Assembly (NCBI GenBank): GCA_049965455.1
Contig: JBMFWH010000001.1
Coordinates: forward strand, 12,060-76,059
DNA from: JAVRLB01 sp049965455
Lineage (GTDB): Archaea; Thermoplasmatota; Thermoplasmata; Thermoplasmatales; ARK-15
Reading direction: 5' to 3'
Length of the DNA: 64,000 nucleotides
In this document: piece by piece, positions 17,452 through 25,976 of the stretch
How the letters are laid out: every line of letters starts with the position of its first letter
Position numbering within the stretch: the first letter of the stretch is position 1
Notes under the pieces: generated by a model
Seen by the model: only the letters and a program-made list of their open reading frames with translations
Told to the model about the DNA's origin: nothing
The model's database searches: none
Position numbers and translations under genes: made by a program

Positions 17452-18834
17452 ATGGAAAAAGAAGAATATGATGTGATATTTATTGGTGCTGGAGGCGCAT
17501 CTTATCCAGGCGCTTTTTATCTGGCAGAGAGAGGTAAAAAAGTATTGATGATCGACGAAAAAGGAAATCTCGGAGGGGATTGTCTTTATGCTGGCTGCAT
17601 TCCCAGCAAAACCGTCAGGTACATAATAAATGAGGCAATACAGTGTAACAGGTTTGGTTTTATTGCAGATAAAGCTAAAGTATGGACTCTGGCAACTGCT
17701 AAGAAAGACGGGGTCCAAAAGCTTAGATATGAACAACATATGAGAGAGATTGAAGAACATATCCCAAATCTAAGCTTTTTCAAAGCGCATGGCGAGTTTA
17801 TAAATAATAATGAAATAACAGTTAAAGGCAAGACCGATTTTGTAGCCAAGGCCAAAAATATTGTTATTGTTACAGGCGCAGAAACTGTTATTCCGCCAAT
17901 CAATAATGCAAATAAAGTACTTACAAGCAATGACCTATTTAGGTATAGAGATAGCATGAAAATATTACCAGAATCAATTGTCATCATTGGTGCAGGTTAT
18001 ATAGGTCTTGAGGTTGCAAATATGTTAGCCCCTCTTGGTGTCAAAACAAGCATAATGGAAATGCTTCCAAAATCAGTACTTGCGGGTATGGATGATGACC
18101 TTGTCATAGAAGTGATAAAAAAGCTGGGCACTCTCGGCGTAGATTTTTTATTTAATTCCATGCTAAAGTCTATTGATAAAACTGAAACTGGATATATTCT
18201 GTCATATCTAAAAGATGGCAAGATAGAACATTTAGAAACAGAACAGGTGCTAATTGCGGTTGGAAGAAGACCAAAGTTGAATAATTTTGGTCTGGAAAAT
18301 ACGGGCATTAAGATTGAAAACCGTGCAATATGGGTTGATGAGCACCTTCAAACAAACATTCCAGGTATTTATGCAGCAGGTGATGTGACTGGCAAAGCAA
18401 TGCTGTTTCATGCCGCTGTAAAAGAGAGCCTGATCGTGGCAAGAAACATAATGAACAAAACACCGATTTATAAGATAAACTATGACTCTATTCCATTCAC
18501 TGTATTTACCTATCCAGAAATAGCAAAAGTAGGATTATCTGAAAAAGAGTGCAAAGATAAGAATATAAAATATGTATCATTAAAGAAGAGCCTAATTAAA
18601 GACACCCAGTCTCAAATTTTAGATGAAACGGCCGGATGGATTAAAATAATATATGATCCAGATAACTTAAAAATTATAGGCGCAGAAATATATGCGCATA
18701 ATGCCTCAGAGCTTATTACAGAGTTCACGATCTCAATAGAGAAAAACCTTACTGTGAAGGATATGGCATGGACATGCAATCCACATCCATTAAGCTTTGA
18801 ATCTATTAACTACTCTCTTACAGAATTCTTTTAG
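17452..18834 (+). CDS. Pyridine nucleotide-disulfide oxidoreductase, dihydrolipoamide dehydrogenase-like
   Basis: 460 residues with the class I disulfide reductase layout: FAD motif IGAGGASYPGA (11-21), redox pair Cys 44 and Cys 49 in GGDCLYAGCIPSK, NAD motif IIGAGYIGLEVANML (near 182), second FAD segment YAAGDVTGKAMLFH (near 306-319), and the C-terminal dimerisation domain with the active-site His 445 and Glu 450 in CNPHPLSFE. It could act in a 2-oxoacid dehydrogenase or as a mercuric-reductase-like enzyme; no other complex genes are adjacent. The spacer ahead of its ATG is similar to the spacer after fprA (16000-16050), so this gene probably once followed fprA directly. Confidence 0.88.
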   Translation: MEKEEYDVIFIGAGGASYPGAFYLAERGKKVLMIDEKGNLGGDCLYAGCIPSKTVRYIINEAIQCNRFGFIADKAKVWTLATAKKDGVQKLRYEQHMREIEEHIPNLSFFKAHGEFINNNEITVKGKTDFVAKAKNIVIVTGAETVIPPINNANKVLTSNDLFRYRDSMKILPESIVIIGAGYIGLEVANMLAPLGVKTSIMEMLPKSVLAGMDDDLVIEVIKKLGTLGVDFLFNSMLKSIDKTETGYILSYLKDGKIEHLETEQVLIAVGRRPKLNNFGLENTGIKIENRAIWVDEHLQTNIPGIYAAGDVTGKAMLFHAAVKESLIVARNIMNKTPIYKINYDSIPFTVFTYPEIAKVGLSEKECKDKNIKYVSLKKSLIKDTQSQILDETAGWIKIIYDPDNLKIIGAEIYAHNASELITEFTISIEKNLTVKDMAWTCNPHPLSFESINYSLTEFF

Positions 18835-18860
18835 AAAGACAAATAAAAAAATTATAAGAT

Positions 18861-19262
18861 TTATTCTACGTTTATCTTCATTTCTGATTTTACAGGCAAT
18901 GTTATTGTCAGCAATCCGTTTTCGTGCTTGGCGCTGATCTTTTCTTTCTCGACCGGAATGGGTATTTTCACGTATCTGTAAATATGATCTGGTCTTTCTC
19001 TCAGGTGAACGGTCCCATCCGATTCCTCTTTTCGCTGTGCTGTGATTTTCAAGTATTCGCCGACCATGCTAAGTTCAATATTCTCTTTGTTGAACCCTGG
19101 CAAATCTGCAATAATGATCAAAGAATCCTTTTTTTCAATGATGTCTATTGGTGGTAATATAAATCTGTAAAATCCCTTATATCTCTCGCTTAATCTATCG
19201 TTAACTCTTTTTTTTACTTCCTCTTTAATGTCATCAGCAACTAATCTTATCATATCATCCAT
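18861..19262 (-). CDS. hsp20: Small heat-shock protein, Hsp20/alpha-crystallin family
   Basis: 133 residues. The alpha-crystallin domain spans about 38-130, with the characteristic LIIIADLPGFNKENIELSM (near 48-66), YLKITAQR, a region of Arg/Glu-rich beta strand (HLRERPDHIYR), and ENGLLTITLPVK near the C-terminus. It would form oligomers that hold unfolded proteins in the cytoplasm. It stands alone, 52 bp from the UbiB-like gene on the same strand. Confidence 0.93.
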   Translation of the reverse strand: MDDMIRLVADDIKEEVKKRVNDRLSERYKGFYRFILPPIDIIEKKDSLIIIADLPGFNKENIELSMVGEYLKITAQRKEESDGTVHLRERPDHIYRYVKIPIPVEKEKISAKHENGLLTITLPVKSEMKINVE

Positions 19263-19313
19263 AAGTTACTCACCTCGCAAGGTTATTAATATGCCCGGCT
19301 ATAAAAACATTTC

Positions 19314-20870
19314 TCAATTTTTTGATCGAAACGATAATACAAACAACAAAACGCTTATTGCTGCACCTATTAAAAAGTATTCAATAGATATGGCAAATAA
19401 CAGAGCAGACGCAATCAGAACACCACTGCCAGCAATAGCATACTCTAACGTAACTACCCTTTTGGCATGCTCTGCAGATAATCTATAATCTATATACGTG
19501 TTAATATTATCCGGTACATCCAGGAGGTTGGATATGGAATTTATGACCCTGTTAACTTCTCTATCTACCATGTAGTTAACGAGTTCTGTTCTCAACCCGG
19601 ACTTACTTAAAAGCTCGCCAAGAGTCTCGATCATATTGAACTCTGGATCTAACGTTAGCACTACGCTTTCCATCAGAGAGTACATCCTTATAAACATCAC
19701 AAGATCATTAGGCAATCGGAATGGAAAATTAAAAAACACCTTATTTGCCGCTTTAAGCAGATCCCTGATCTCATATTCATTAATAGTCTTTCCCTCTAGT
19801 CCTTTAAATGCCAGATTAATGCCTTTTTTGATGATCTCTTTGTTTACATAAGGATCCAGAGCATCAAGCTCGATCATTGCCGTAATGATCTTGTCAGCAT
19901 CTTTATTGACCAAAGCATAATACAAATAAAACAATTTTCCACGAACATCTTTTGGGAGTTTTCCAACCATCCCGAAATCGTATAATATTATGGTCCCATC
20001 ATTCAAGACCGATATATTTCCCGGGTGCGGGTCTGCATGAAACTTGGGCTTTACAAGAACTAGCTCAGTAAACACGTACACGATTCTCTTAGCAAGATCT
20101 TTACGGTCTATGCCCGCACTGTTAATTGCCTCAACATTGGTAATCTTGATGCCTGGCAGATATTCCATTGTCAGCACTTTTTCAGTCACGTACTCGTCGT
20201 AAACGTCAGGAACCCTTATTTTTTTATCGTATGAAACATATTCTTTTATATCTTTTAAATTCTGAGCCTCTAGCTTATAGTTCATCTCTTCAAATATGGT
20301 ATTTTGAATATGGTCCAGCACAATGGTCATGGAAAATGCAAAATCCCTGCCCACTAAGAACCTGTACCAAGGAACTATGGTCTTCATAGCTTTCAGATCC
20401 AGAATCACTCTTTTTCTTATTCCCGGCCTCAGTACTTTCACTGCAACGTTCTTCCCTTTTAACACGGCCCTGTGAACTTGTCCCAGGCTCGCAGATTGTA
20501 TGGGCACTTTTTCAAAGTTTTCAAAAATCTTGTTAAAATTTTCACCCAGCGCTTCTTTCAGTTCTTTTTCAATGTCTTCAAATGGCGCGGGAGGAACAAG
20601 ATCCTGCAACTCTGCCATTATCTCTATGTATTCTTCTGGAAACATGTCCGCTCTTGCAGAAAGTACCTGCCCTAACTTTATGAAAGTAGGCCCCAGTTTT
20701 ATGATAAGATTCAAGTTTTTTCTAGCTAGAGTCTTGATCTTTAATCTATCACTCTCTTTTTCAGACTTGCTCAACTTATAAACCTTACGCATAATCAGTA
20801 CCATGTCGAGCACTGAAAAATAGATCTTACGCCTGTGTTTCTTGATCTCCTTATAAGATACGATATCCAT
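19314..20870 (-). CDS. UbiB/ABC1/AarF-family atypical kinase
   Basis: 518 residues from the ATG at 20870 (AAGGTG just upstream; an in-frame GTG lies 3 bp earlier). Family marks are FIKLGQVLSARADMFP (KxGQ motif, near 80-95), ASLGQVHRAVLKGKNVAVKV (Ala-rich loop and the ATP Lys, near 125-144), HADPHPGNISV (near 280) and LYDFGMVGKL (metal-binding DFG, near 297). Two hydrophobic helices close the protein (about 475-512). The family supports isoprenoid-quinone or lipid metabolism as an ATPase/kinase of unusual specificity; here the substrate is unknown. A MITE begins 44 bp upstream. Confidence 0.92.
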   Translation of the reverse strand: MDIVSYKEIKKHRRKIYFSVLDMVLIMRKVYKLSKSEKESDRLKIKTLARKNLNLIIKLGPTFIKLGQVLSARADMFPEEYIEIMAELQDLVPPAPFEDIEKELKEALGENFNKIFENFEKVPIQSASLGQVHRAVLKGKNVAVKVLRPGIRKRVILDLKAMKTIVPWYRFLVGRDFAFSMTIVLDHIQNTIFEEMNYKLEAQNLKDIKEYVSYDKKIRVPDVYDEYVTEKVLTMEYLPGIKITNVEAINSAGIDRKDLAKRIVYVFTELVLVKPKFHADPHPGNISVLNDGTIILYDFGMVGKLPKDVRGKLFYLYYALVNKDADKIITAMIELDALDPYVNKEIIKKGINLAFKGLEGKTINEYEIRDLLKAANKVFFNFPFRLPNDLVMFIRMYSLMESVVLTLDPEFNMIETLGELLSKSGLRTELVNYMVDREVNRVINSISNLLDVPDNINTYIDYRLSAEHAKRVVTLEYAIAGSGVLIASALLFAISIEYFLIGAAISVLLFVLSFRSKN

Positions 20871-20913
20871 CACCTTAAAATGATAATCATATTATATAAC
20901 TTTTCTTTTTAAA

Positions 20914-21068
20914 GATCATGTCAACTCTTCGTTGATACTTGCTTATTATTTCATTTTGTCGAAGGCATAGCTTTTATCTGGATCATTTAATTTGAATATT
21001 TTTTGAAATATGTGTAGTATGATAACTGATGCTATTTTTAATATTTTCAACGAAAAATTGACAGCGTC
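20914..21068 (+). mobile_element. MITE R2, copy a, with 8-bp target duplication
   Basis: 155 bp, about 97% identical (four differences) to 24899-25053. It is flanked by TTTTTAAA at 20906-20913 and 21069-21076. Imperfect terminal inverted repeats are visible (TGTCAACTCTTCGTTGA inside the left end against TGTCAATTTTTTGTTGA from the right end of copy b, read in inverse). No coding frame. It lies 59 bp upstream of mptD and so may carry or disturb that promoter. Confidence 0.9.
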
Positions 21069-21127
21069 TTTTTAAAAGTTACAAAATTTAGAAAAGATAA
21101 TATTTGCATAAGTAATAAGGGTATAGG

Positions 21128-21502
21128 ATGAAAGATAAAGCAGAGCAATATTTCAACTGCACTATGCGCGATCGTGCAATATTCGAGGCGGGGATCAAGC
21201 TGGGGACTGTTTATCATCAGTTTGTGGGAGTACCGATCAACAAGGACAATGTTGAGATACTGGAAAAGGCAATAGAAGAGAGCATCAAGGTTCAGCCATT
21301 TGTGGATTCTGTATCAGTTCAGATAGACAGGTCCCTATTAAAAAAAAGTGCTGGGCCATATAAATATTTGACGCTTACTGGAAACATGATACATGTAGAA
21401 TTAACCATAAAGTATCAGAGAGTAAAAGTAATATGCAAATTGAACTATATTGCAGAGATAGATTATCCATTAATGTACATATCAGATATATTAGAGGAAT
21501 AG
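21128..21502 (+). CDS. mptD: Archaeal dihydroneopterin aldolase MptD (DUF381 family)
   Basis: 124 residues. CTMRDRAIFEAGIKLGTVYHQFVGVPI (near 11-37; landmarks RAIFEAGIKLG and HQFVG) is the signature of the archaeal DUF381 family, shown for Methanocaldococcus MptD to be a 7,8-dihydroneopterin aldolase in tetrahydromethanopterin synthesis. In a non-methanogen it would serve a related folate-like cofactor. The ATG at 21128 follows AGGGTATAGG. The stop is 2 bp before the THEP1 start, and Trm1 follows with an overlap, giving a three-gene operon. Confidence 0.85.
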   Translation: MKDKAEQYFNCTMRDRAIFEAGIKLGTVYHQFVGVPINKDNVEILEKAIEESIKVQPFVDSVSVQIDRSLLKKSAGPYKYLTLTGNMIHVELTIKYQRVKVICKLNYIAEIDYPLMYISDILEE

Positions 21503-21504
21503 AA

Positions 21505-22041
21505 ATGTTTGTAAAAATAGGATTAAGCGGACTTCCAAGCATTGGCAAAACCACTACACTGCTAAAAACGATTAACATACTCGAGTCTCAAGGCTACAAG
21601 ATTGGGGGTATTGTCACTGAAGAAGTGGTCGAAGACGGGAAAAGAGTGGGGTTTTATCTGTTAGACTGGACTACAAAAGAGAAAAAAATATTTGCGCACA
21701 AAGACTTTCAGAGCAGGTACAAGGTTGGAAAATATGGTTTGGACATCAAGTTACTGGAAGATTTAGGAATCCGTGCTCTGGAAGAGGCAAAAGAAGCAGA
21801 CGTAATAGTGATTGATGAGCTGGGAAAGATGGAATCAGAGAGCAAAAAGTTTGTGAGTGCGGTCAAAGAGATACTGGACATGGACAAGAACATCATCATC
21901 ACGGTGCACAAAAAATCCAGGAACTCGTTATTGCAGGAAATACGAAGAAGAGATGATATCAGGATATTAGAGGTTACGCAGGTTAACAGGAACGTACTGC
22001 CATTTAAGATAGTAAGCTTGGTCAAGGGAGAGCGCGTGTGA
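21505..22041 (+). CDS. Nucleoside-triphosphatase THEP1 type
   Basis: 178 residues from the ATG at 21505, directly after mptD; a start 72 bp upstream inside mptD adds a tail not found in the family. Walker A is GLPSIGKTT (9-17). Other marks are GGIVTEEVVEDGKRVGFYLLD (near 36; landmark GGIVTEEV) and the Walker B segment VIVIDELGKME (near 100), both typical of THEP1. These P-loop enzymes hydrolyse NTPs and may act on RNA or nucleotides; the physiological role is not settled. It overlaps trm1 by 4 bp (GTGA). Confidence 0.9.
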   Translation: MFVKIGLSGLPSIGKTTTLLKTINILESQGYKIGGIVTEEVVEDGKRVGFYLLDWTTKEKKIFAHKDFQSRYKVGKYGLDIKLLEDLGIRALEEAKEADVIVIDELGKMESESKKFVSAVKEILDMDKNIIITVHKKSRNSLLQEIRRRDDIRILEVTQVNRNVLPFKIVSLVKGERV

Positions 22042-23084
22042 GCATATTAAAAGTGAAAGAGGGGCTTGCAGAAATTTACATCCCAAAAATATCTACAGAA
22101 CTGGGACCTGGCAAAAAAGGAGGGGGATACTATAGCAAGCCTATGATTTTTTCCCGAGACCTGACAGTAATGGTTTTAAAAGCTGTGGATAATCAGGGTA
22201 TCAAAGCGCTGGACGGGCTTGCATCTTCTGGTATTAGAGGATTGAGAATCGCAAAAGAAACGGGCATAAAGATAGACCTAAACGACAAGAGTCAGTATGC
22301 AGTGAATCTTATCAGGAGGAACGTGGAGCTGAATGACATCGATTTAAACGTGACTCAGATGGACTTGAATTGTCTGTTACAGTCTAAAAAATATGATTAT
22401 ATAGATATCGATCCATACGGCTCGTTCGCACCCTATTTAGAAAGTGCAATCGGGAGCATTAACAATAACGGAATTATGGGCATTACTGCCACTGATCTCC
22501 CGAATTTTACAGGTACAAACAAGAATAAAGGATTGAAGAAATATGGAAGCATTGGAATAAGAAACTATTTGAAACAGGAAGCAGGGTTAAGAATCATGCT
22601 CGCATACATAGCAAAGGTAGCAGTTGCAAACAACATGGGCATCGAGCCATTGGTATCAGTATACAGAGATTACTATTACAGGACATTCATCAGGTTCAAG
22701 AAAGGAGCAAGATACAGCACTAGGACTTTAAACAATGTCCAGACAATAGCCATGGTATCCATTATGCCAAAGCATTACGGGCCGTTCTGGATCGGCGATC
22801 TTCACAACATAGACTTTATAAAAAAACTGAAAAACGAATCGTATTTTGCATCATATAAGCTTATAGAGAAATATCTGGGATATTTCAATCTTGAAAATAT
22901 GCTATTTTTTTATTCTACGGAAGAACTCTGCAACAGATTAAAGGTGTCGCAGGTAAAAGTGGATACTGTAATATCCAGGTTAAAGAGTATGGGGTTCAAC
23001 GCTTCAAGGACCCAGTTTGATCCCTTGGGAATAAAAACGCATGCATCGTATATGAAAATGAAAGAAGCAATATTATCACGCTAA
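22038..23084 (+). CDS. trm1: tRNA (guanine-26 N2)-dimethyltransferase
   Basis: 348 residues from a GTG at 22038. Marks are the N-terminal EGLAEIYIP, a SAM-binding region ALDGLASSGIRGLRIAKE (near 55-72), the catalytic IDIDPYGS (near 118-125), ITATDLPNFTG near 147-157 and the CxxG-less archaeal C-terminal domain with a helix-turn-helix-like region. It methylates G26 of tRNAs. At 348 residues it is somewhat shorter than the usual 370-390. It converges with the Cas4-like gene and overlaps it by 9 bp. Confidence 0.92.
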   Translation: MSILKVKEGLAEIYIPKISTELGPGKKGGGYYSKPMIFSRDLTVMVLKAVDNQGIKALDGLASSGIRGLRIAKETGIKIDLNDKSQYAVNLIRRNVELNDIDLNVTQMDLNCLLQSKKYDYIDIDPYGSFAPYLESAIGSINNNGIMGITATDLPNFTGTNKNKGLKKYGSIGIRNYLKQEAGLRIMLAYIAKVAVANNMGIEPLVSVYRDYYYRTFIRFKKGARYSTRTLNNVQTIAMVSIMPKHYGPFWIGDLHNIDFIKKLKNESYFASYKLIEKYLGYFNLENMLFFYSTEELCNRLKVSQVKVDTVISRLKSMGFNASRTQFDPLGIKTHASYMKMKEAILSR

Positions 23085-24044
23085 TTTTTCATCGCAGAAC
23101 TCGCGTCTTGAGCATCCAAGACACCGGTTAGGGTTGTTATGGTTTCTATGCGCGATGCCCGTTAATTCTGCCTGCTTGATCTCTGCCACTTTTTTTAAGA
23201 CCAGTTCTTTCAGATCATCGGTATATTCTATTTGAAAATCTTTTTTGCCGTATTTGATAATGCCGTATGGTGGAGTTTTGCCATACTTTTCCTCCACCAA
23301 AATGCAATAAGCAGTGACCTGTATTATATGCGAAAACAGAGGTCCCCTAGGTACCCTCCCGCTTTTGTATTCTATTGGGATATAGTCACCTTTAACAAGA
23401 ACCACGAAGTCAGGCCTACCGCTGATATCATACTTGTCCGAGAAAAGAACTGGGGTATTGTCTTCTAGATCGTCAACATATACGATTTGCCCTTCTGGTA
23501 GCCCGTATTTTTTATGCAGGATATTTAGCTTGTTTTCTTTCAATAATGAATAGTAGAGCGCAAAAGAAGCTCCTGCGAGCCACAATACCCCCACAATCTC
23601 AAATATTATGCCAACTTCTCTCCTACCCGGCAAAAAATAATATATAAACAACGATAACACGATCAATAAAAATGATGAGTAAAGTACTATATTTAACCAT
23701 TTATTATAGTGTGTAAGATGCGAGATCAAAATCTCTATTATTCCTACAAGGATCCAGATAAATGAAATAATGAGCAATAATTGAAATATTGAGAGAGGCT
23801 TGATAAAGAAAGTAAGCCCAAAGATAGAAAGTATCGTTCCCACAACCGAGAATATCAATATTATAGTTTCAAGCTGTTTGAGGTCATCAATCAACATTTT
23901 CTGCAATAACCCACCTCTTGCAGCATCTTTATGTTTTGAGACGCCACCGGAAATATCCACTTTTCTGGTTTTACTGATCTTCCAGTTAACAGGACAATAC
24001 GAAAACTTTTCTAAATCTCCAGCAGAAATATAATGTTTTTGCAC
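23076..24044 (-). CDS. Cas4-like PD-(D/E)XK nuclease with four inserted transmembrane helices
   Basis: 322 residues from a GTG at 24044. It has the iron-sulfur Cys of the Cas4/AddB fold: Cys 17 in YCPVNW and Cys 308, 311 and 317 in CLGCSRREFC. Nuclease motifs are GRPDFVV (Asp 212) and IPIEYKSG (Glu 225, Lys 227), followed by the QVTAYCILVEE helix (242-252). Between the first Cys and the nuclease core there are four strongly hydrophobic segments (about 60-82, 87-108, 117-138 and 146-165), which ordinary Cas4 proteins lack. No CRISPR array or other cas gene is nearby. It would be a membrane-tethered DNA exonuclease; its task is unknown. Confidence 0.82.
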   Translation of the reverse strand: MQKHYISAGDLEKFSYCPVNWKISKTRKVDISGGVSKHKDAARGGLLQKMLIDDLKQLETIILIFSVVGTILSIFGLTFFIKPLSIFQLLLIISFIWILVGIIEILISHLTHYNKWLNIVLYSSFLLIVLSLFIYYFLPGRREVGIIFEIVGVLWLAGASFALYYSLLKENKLNILHKKYGLPEGQIVYVDDLEDNTPVLFSDKYDISGRPDFVVLVKGDYIPIEYKSGRVPRGPLFSHIIQVTAYCILVEEKYGKTPPYGIIKYGKKDFQIEYTDDLKELVLKKVAEIKQAELTGIAHRNHNNPNRCLGCSRREFCDEKLA

Positions 24045-24159
24045 GTGCTCTTTTAATCGCTCAATACTATTAAAATGTTTCTTAATTGATTTTTGCGGGG
24101 ATGAGATTTTTAGTATTTGTGCTAGAAATATTAATATATAATAATCTTAATTCCTTATT

Positions 24160-24852
24160 ATGATCGGAGCAATTTTAGCAGGTGGTTACGGCAAGAGACT
24201 ATTGCCACTTACCGAGAGCAGGCCGAAAGTGTTGCTTGAAATCAAAGAAAATTATACAATACTGGATAAACAACTTTTAGATATGAAAAATGCAGGCATA
24301 AAATCAGTGTACCTTCTCACCGGTTATAAAGGAGAGATAATTGAAAACAGGTTTAAAAATGAATATAAAGGCATTGAGCTCGTTTATTTGAAAGAGGATA
24401 CGCCGATGGGGACGCTCTGGTCTATCAAGAACCTGTTTGAATATATAGATGATGACATATTACTTAGGAATGGAGATACTATCTGTGACGTGGATTTTAA
24501 GAAGCTATTTAAATTTTACACTAAGTACCAGAAGATCCTGACATTGGTTGCGGTCAAAATGAGAAGTCCATACGGTATACTCAAGCTTGATAGGGCAAGC
24601 ATCATACAGTTTCAAGAGAAGCCGTTATTAAACTATTATATGAACGCGGGATACTACATAATCAAAAAAGAGGTTCAATCATATTTGAAAAGATCGTATT
24701 CAGAAACAGATATAGAAAAAACTGTATTTCAGGATCTTGTCAATGATCGAGAGGCGGTGGCATATAAACATAAAGGGTACTGGGCTTCACTGGACTCTGT
24801 GAAAGATTATGAAGAGATTACTAAATTTTATAAGAATTTTGAACCCATCTGA
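24160..24852 (+). CDS. Sugar-phosphate nucleotidyltransferase
   Basis: 230 residues. The N-terminal nucleotide-binding loop is ILAGGYGKRLLPLTESRPKVLLEI (near 4-27; landmark LAGGYGKRL), followed by GYKGEII, a metal-site LRNGDTICDVD (near 107) and the sugar-binding FQEKPLLNYYMNAGYYII region (near 150). It matches the core of glucose-1-phosphate thymidylyl/uridylyltransferases without the extra C-terminal acetyltransferase domain. It would make an NDP-sugar for glycosylation. The exact sugar and nucleotide are not readable. It is a single gene with its own promoter, ending 46 bp before MITE R2 copy b. Confidence 0.88.
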   Translation: MIGAILAGGYGKRLLPLTESRPKVLLEIKENYTILDKQLLDMKNAGIKSVYLLTGYKGEIIENRFKNEYKGIELVYLKEDTPMGTLWSIKNLFEYIDDDILLRNGDTICDVDFKKLFKFYTKYQKILTLVAVKMRSPYGILKLDRASIIQFQEKPLLNYYMNAGYYIIKKEVQSYLKRSYSETDIEKTVFQDLVNDREAVAYKHKGYWASLDSVKDYEEITKFYKNFEPI

Positions 24853-24898
24853 TACACATAAGTTTCAAAATCAAAATTTTTGCAGAGTATTTTGTTAG

Positions 24899-25053
24899 GA
24901 TCATGTCAACTCTTCGTTGATAATTGCTTATTATTTCATTTTGTCGAAGGCATAGCTTTTATCTGGATCATTTAATCTGAATATTTTTTGAAATATGTGT
25001 AGTATGATAACTGATACTATTTTTAATATTTTCAACAAAAAATTGACAGCGTC
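24899..25053 (+). mobile_element. MITE R2, copy b, with 8-bp target duplication
   Basis: 155 bp, about 97% identical and in the same orientation as 20914-21068. It is flanked by TTTGTTAG at 24891-24898 and 25054-25061, a target duplication different from that of copy a, which shows independent insertions. The right duplication abuts the TATA-like CTATTTATAT ahead of the ribosomal protein gene rpl7ae. There is no coding frame. Confidence 0.92.
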
Positions 25054-25134
25054 TTTGTTAGATAAACTATTTATATTATGATCCTTTTACATCTCTTTAC
25101 CTATGATCGAACAGATGAAAGAGGTAGATAGAAT

Positions 25135-25503
25135 ATGGCTAAACCAATATATGTAAAATTTGAAGTACCAAAAGAGCTACAAGATAAAATATTGAGCGTT
25201 GTCGAAAAAGCAAAAGAAAGCGGAAAAATAAAAAAAGGAACCAATGAGGTTACTAAAGCGATAGAGAGAAATGAGGCCAAATTCGTAGTAGTTGCAGAAG
25301 ATGTAAACCCGCCAGAAGTAGTAGCACATGTGCCATTGCTTTGCGATGAGAAAGGAATAGTGTACGGATTTGTATCTACGATGAAAGATCTCGGCAGTAA
25401 AATCGGGCTGAAATCTACAGCCAGCGTTGCAATATTGGATCTTGGCAAAGGTGAAGAGAGCTTTAAGAGTGTCAGTGAAGAAATATCCAAGATTAAAAAG
25501 TGA
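25135..25503 (+). CDS. rpl7ae: Ribosomal protein L7Ae
   Basis: 122 residues. Kink-turn RNA-binding marks are KKGTNEVTKAIERNEAKFVVVAEDVNPPEVVAHVPLLCDE (positions about 38-78; landmarks KGTNEVTKAIERNEA and AEDVNPPE). It binds kink-turns in 23S rRNA and also serves in C/D and H/ACA guide RNPs and RNase P. It heads the archaeal cluster L7Ae-S28e-L24e-Ndk, with 6 bp to rps28e. A TATA-like box at 25067-25076 lies just after MITE R2b. Confidence 0.97.
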   Translation: MAKPIYVKFEVPKELQDKILSVVEKAKESGKIKKGTNEVTKAIERNEAKFVVVAEDVNPPEVVAHVPLLCDEKGIVYGFVSTMKDLGSKIGLKSTASVAILDLGKGEESFKSVSEEISKIKK

Positions 25504-25509
25504 TTTTAA

Positions 25510-25722
25510 ATGGCTGAAGATAGTGCAACACCCTCCGAGGTTGTTGAAATTATGGGAAGAACCGGAATGACTGGAGAAGTCATTCAAGTTAAGGTCAGGG
25601 TATTAAGCGGTACTGACAAAGGCAGGATAATTACCCGAAATATTATAGGCCCAGTACAGATAGGGGACATATTAATGCTCAGAGAAACAGCAAGAGAAGC
25701 AAGAAAACTTGTGGCTAGGTGA
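25510..25722 (+). CDS. rps28e: Ribosomal protein S28e
   Basis: 70 residues, standard length. Marks are VVEIMGRTGMTGEVIQVKVRVL (landmark GRTGMTGEVIQV), GRIITRNIIGPVQIGDIL and the C-terminal LRETAREARKL. A small OB-fold protein of the 30S platform. It starts 6 bp after rpl7ae and its stop lies 8 bp before the L24e start. Confidence 0.97.
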   Translation: MAEDSATPSEVVEIMGRTGMTGEVIQVKVRVLSGTDKGRIITRNIIGPVQIGDILMLRETAREARKLVAR

Positions 25723-25730
25723 AAAAAATC

Positions 25731-25976
25731 ATGGTAAGCAAGAGAGTATGTTCTTTCTGCGGAAACCCGTTTGAAGTGGGAACCGGAACAATGTTCATAA
25801 GGAAAGATGGCACGATCCTCTATTTTTGCAGCAGCAAATGCGAGAAAAACATGTTGAAATTAAAGAGAATCCCGAGAAAAGTGTTATGGACCCAGAGCTA
25901 TAAAGAAGAGAAGAAAGTAAGAATACATATGGTGAAAAAGAGTGACGAAACAAACGTTAATATTACTAAAGCCTGA
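25731..25976 (+). CDS. rpl24e: Ribosomal protein L24e
   Basis: 81 residues from the ATG at 25731, with the ribosome-binding AGGTGA in the end of rps28e. The zinc-finger pairs are CSFCGNPFEVGTG (CxxC) and YFCSSKCEKN (CxxxC). The core is about 60 residues; the last 20 or so form an extra charged tail that overlaps ndk by 35 bp. An in-frame GTG at 25719 would add four residues. Confidence 0.95.
   Translation: MVSKRVCSFCGNPFEVGTGTMFIRKDGTILYFCSSKCEKNMLKLKRIPRKVLWTQSYKEEKKVRIHMVKKSDETNVNITKA

Noticed and set aside
23076..24044. Cas4-like gene as part of a CRISPR-Cas locus
   Set aside because: No cas1, cas2, effector genes or repeat array within the window; neighbours are trm1 and a nucleotidyltransferase.
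20914..25053. The repeated 155-bp units considered as a CRISPR or a tandem array
   Set aside because: Only two copies 4 kb apart, with target duplications and inverted ends; no spacers or short repeats.
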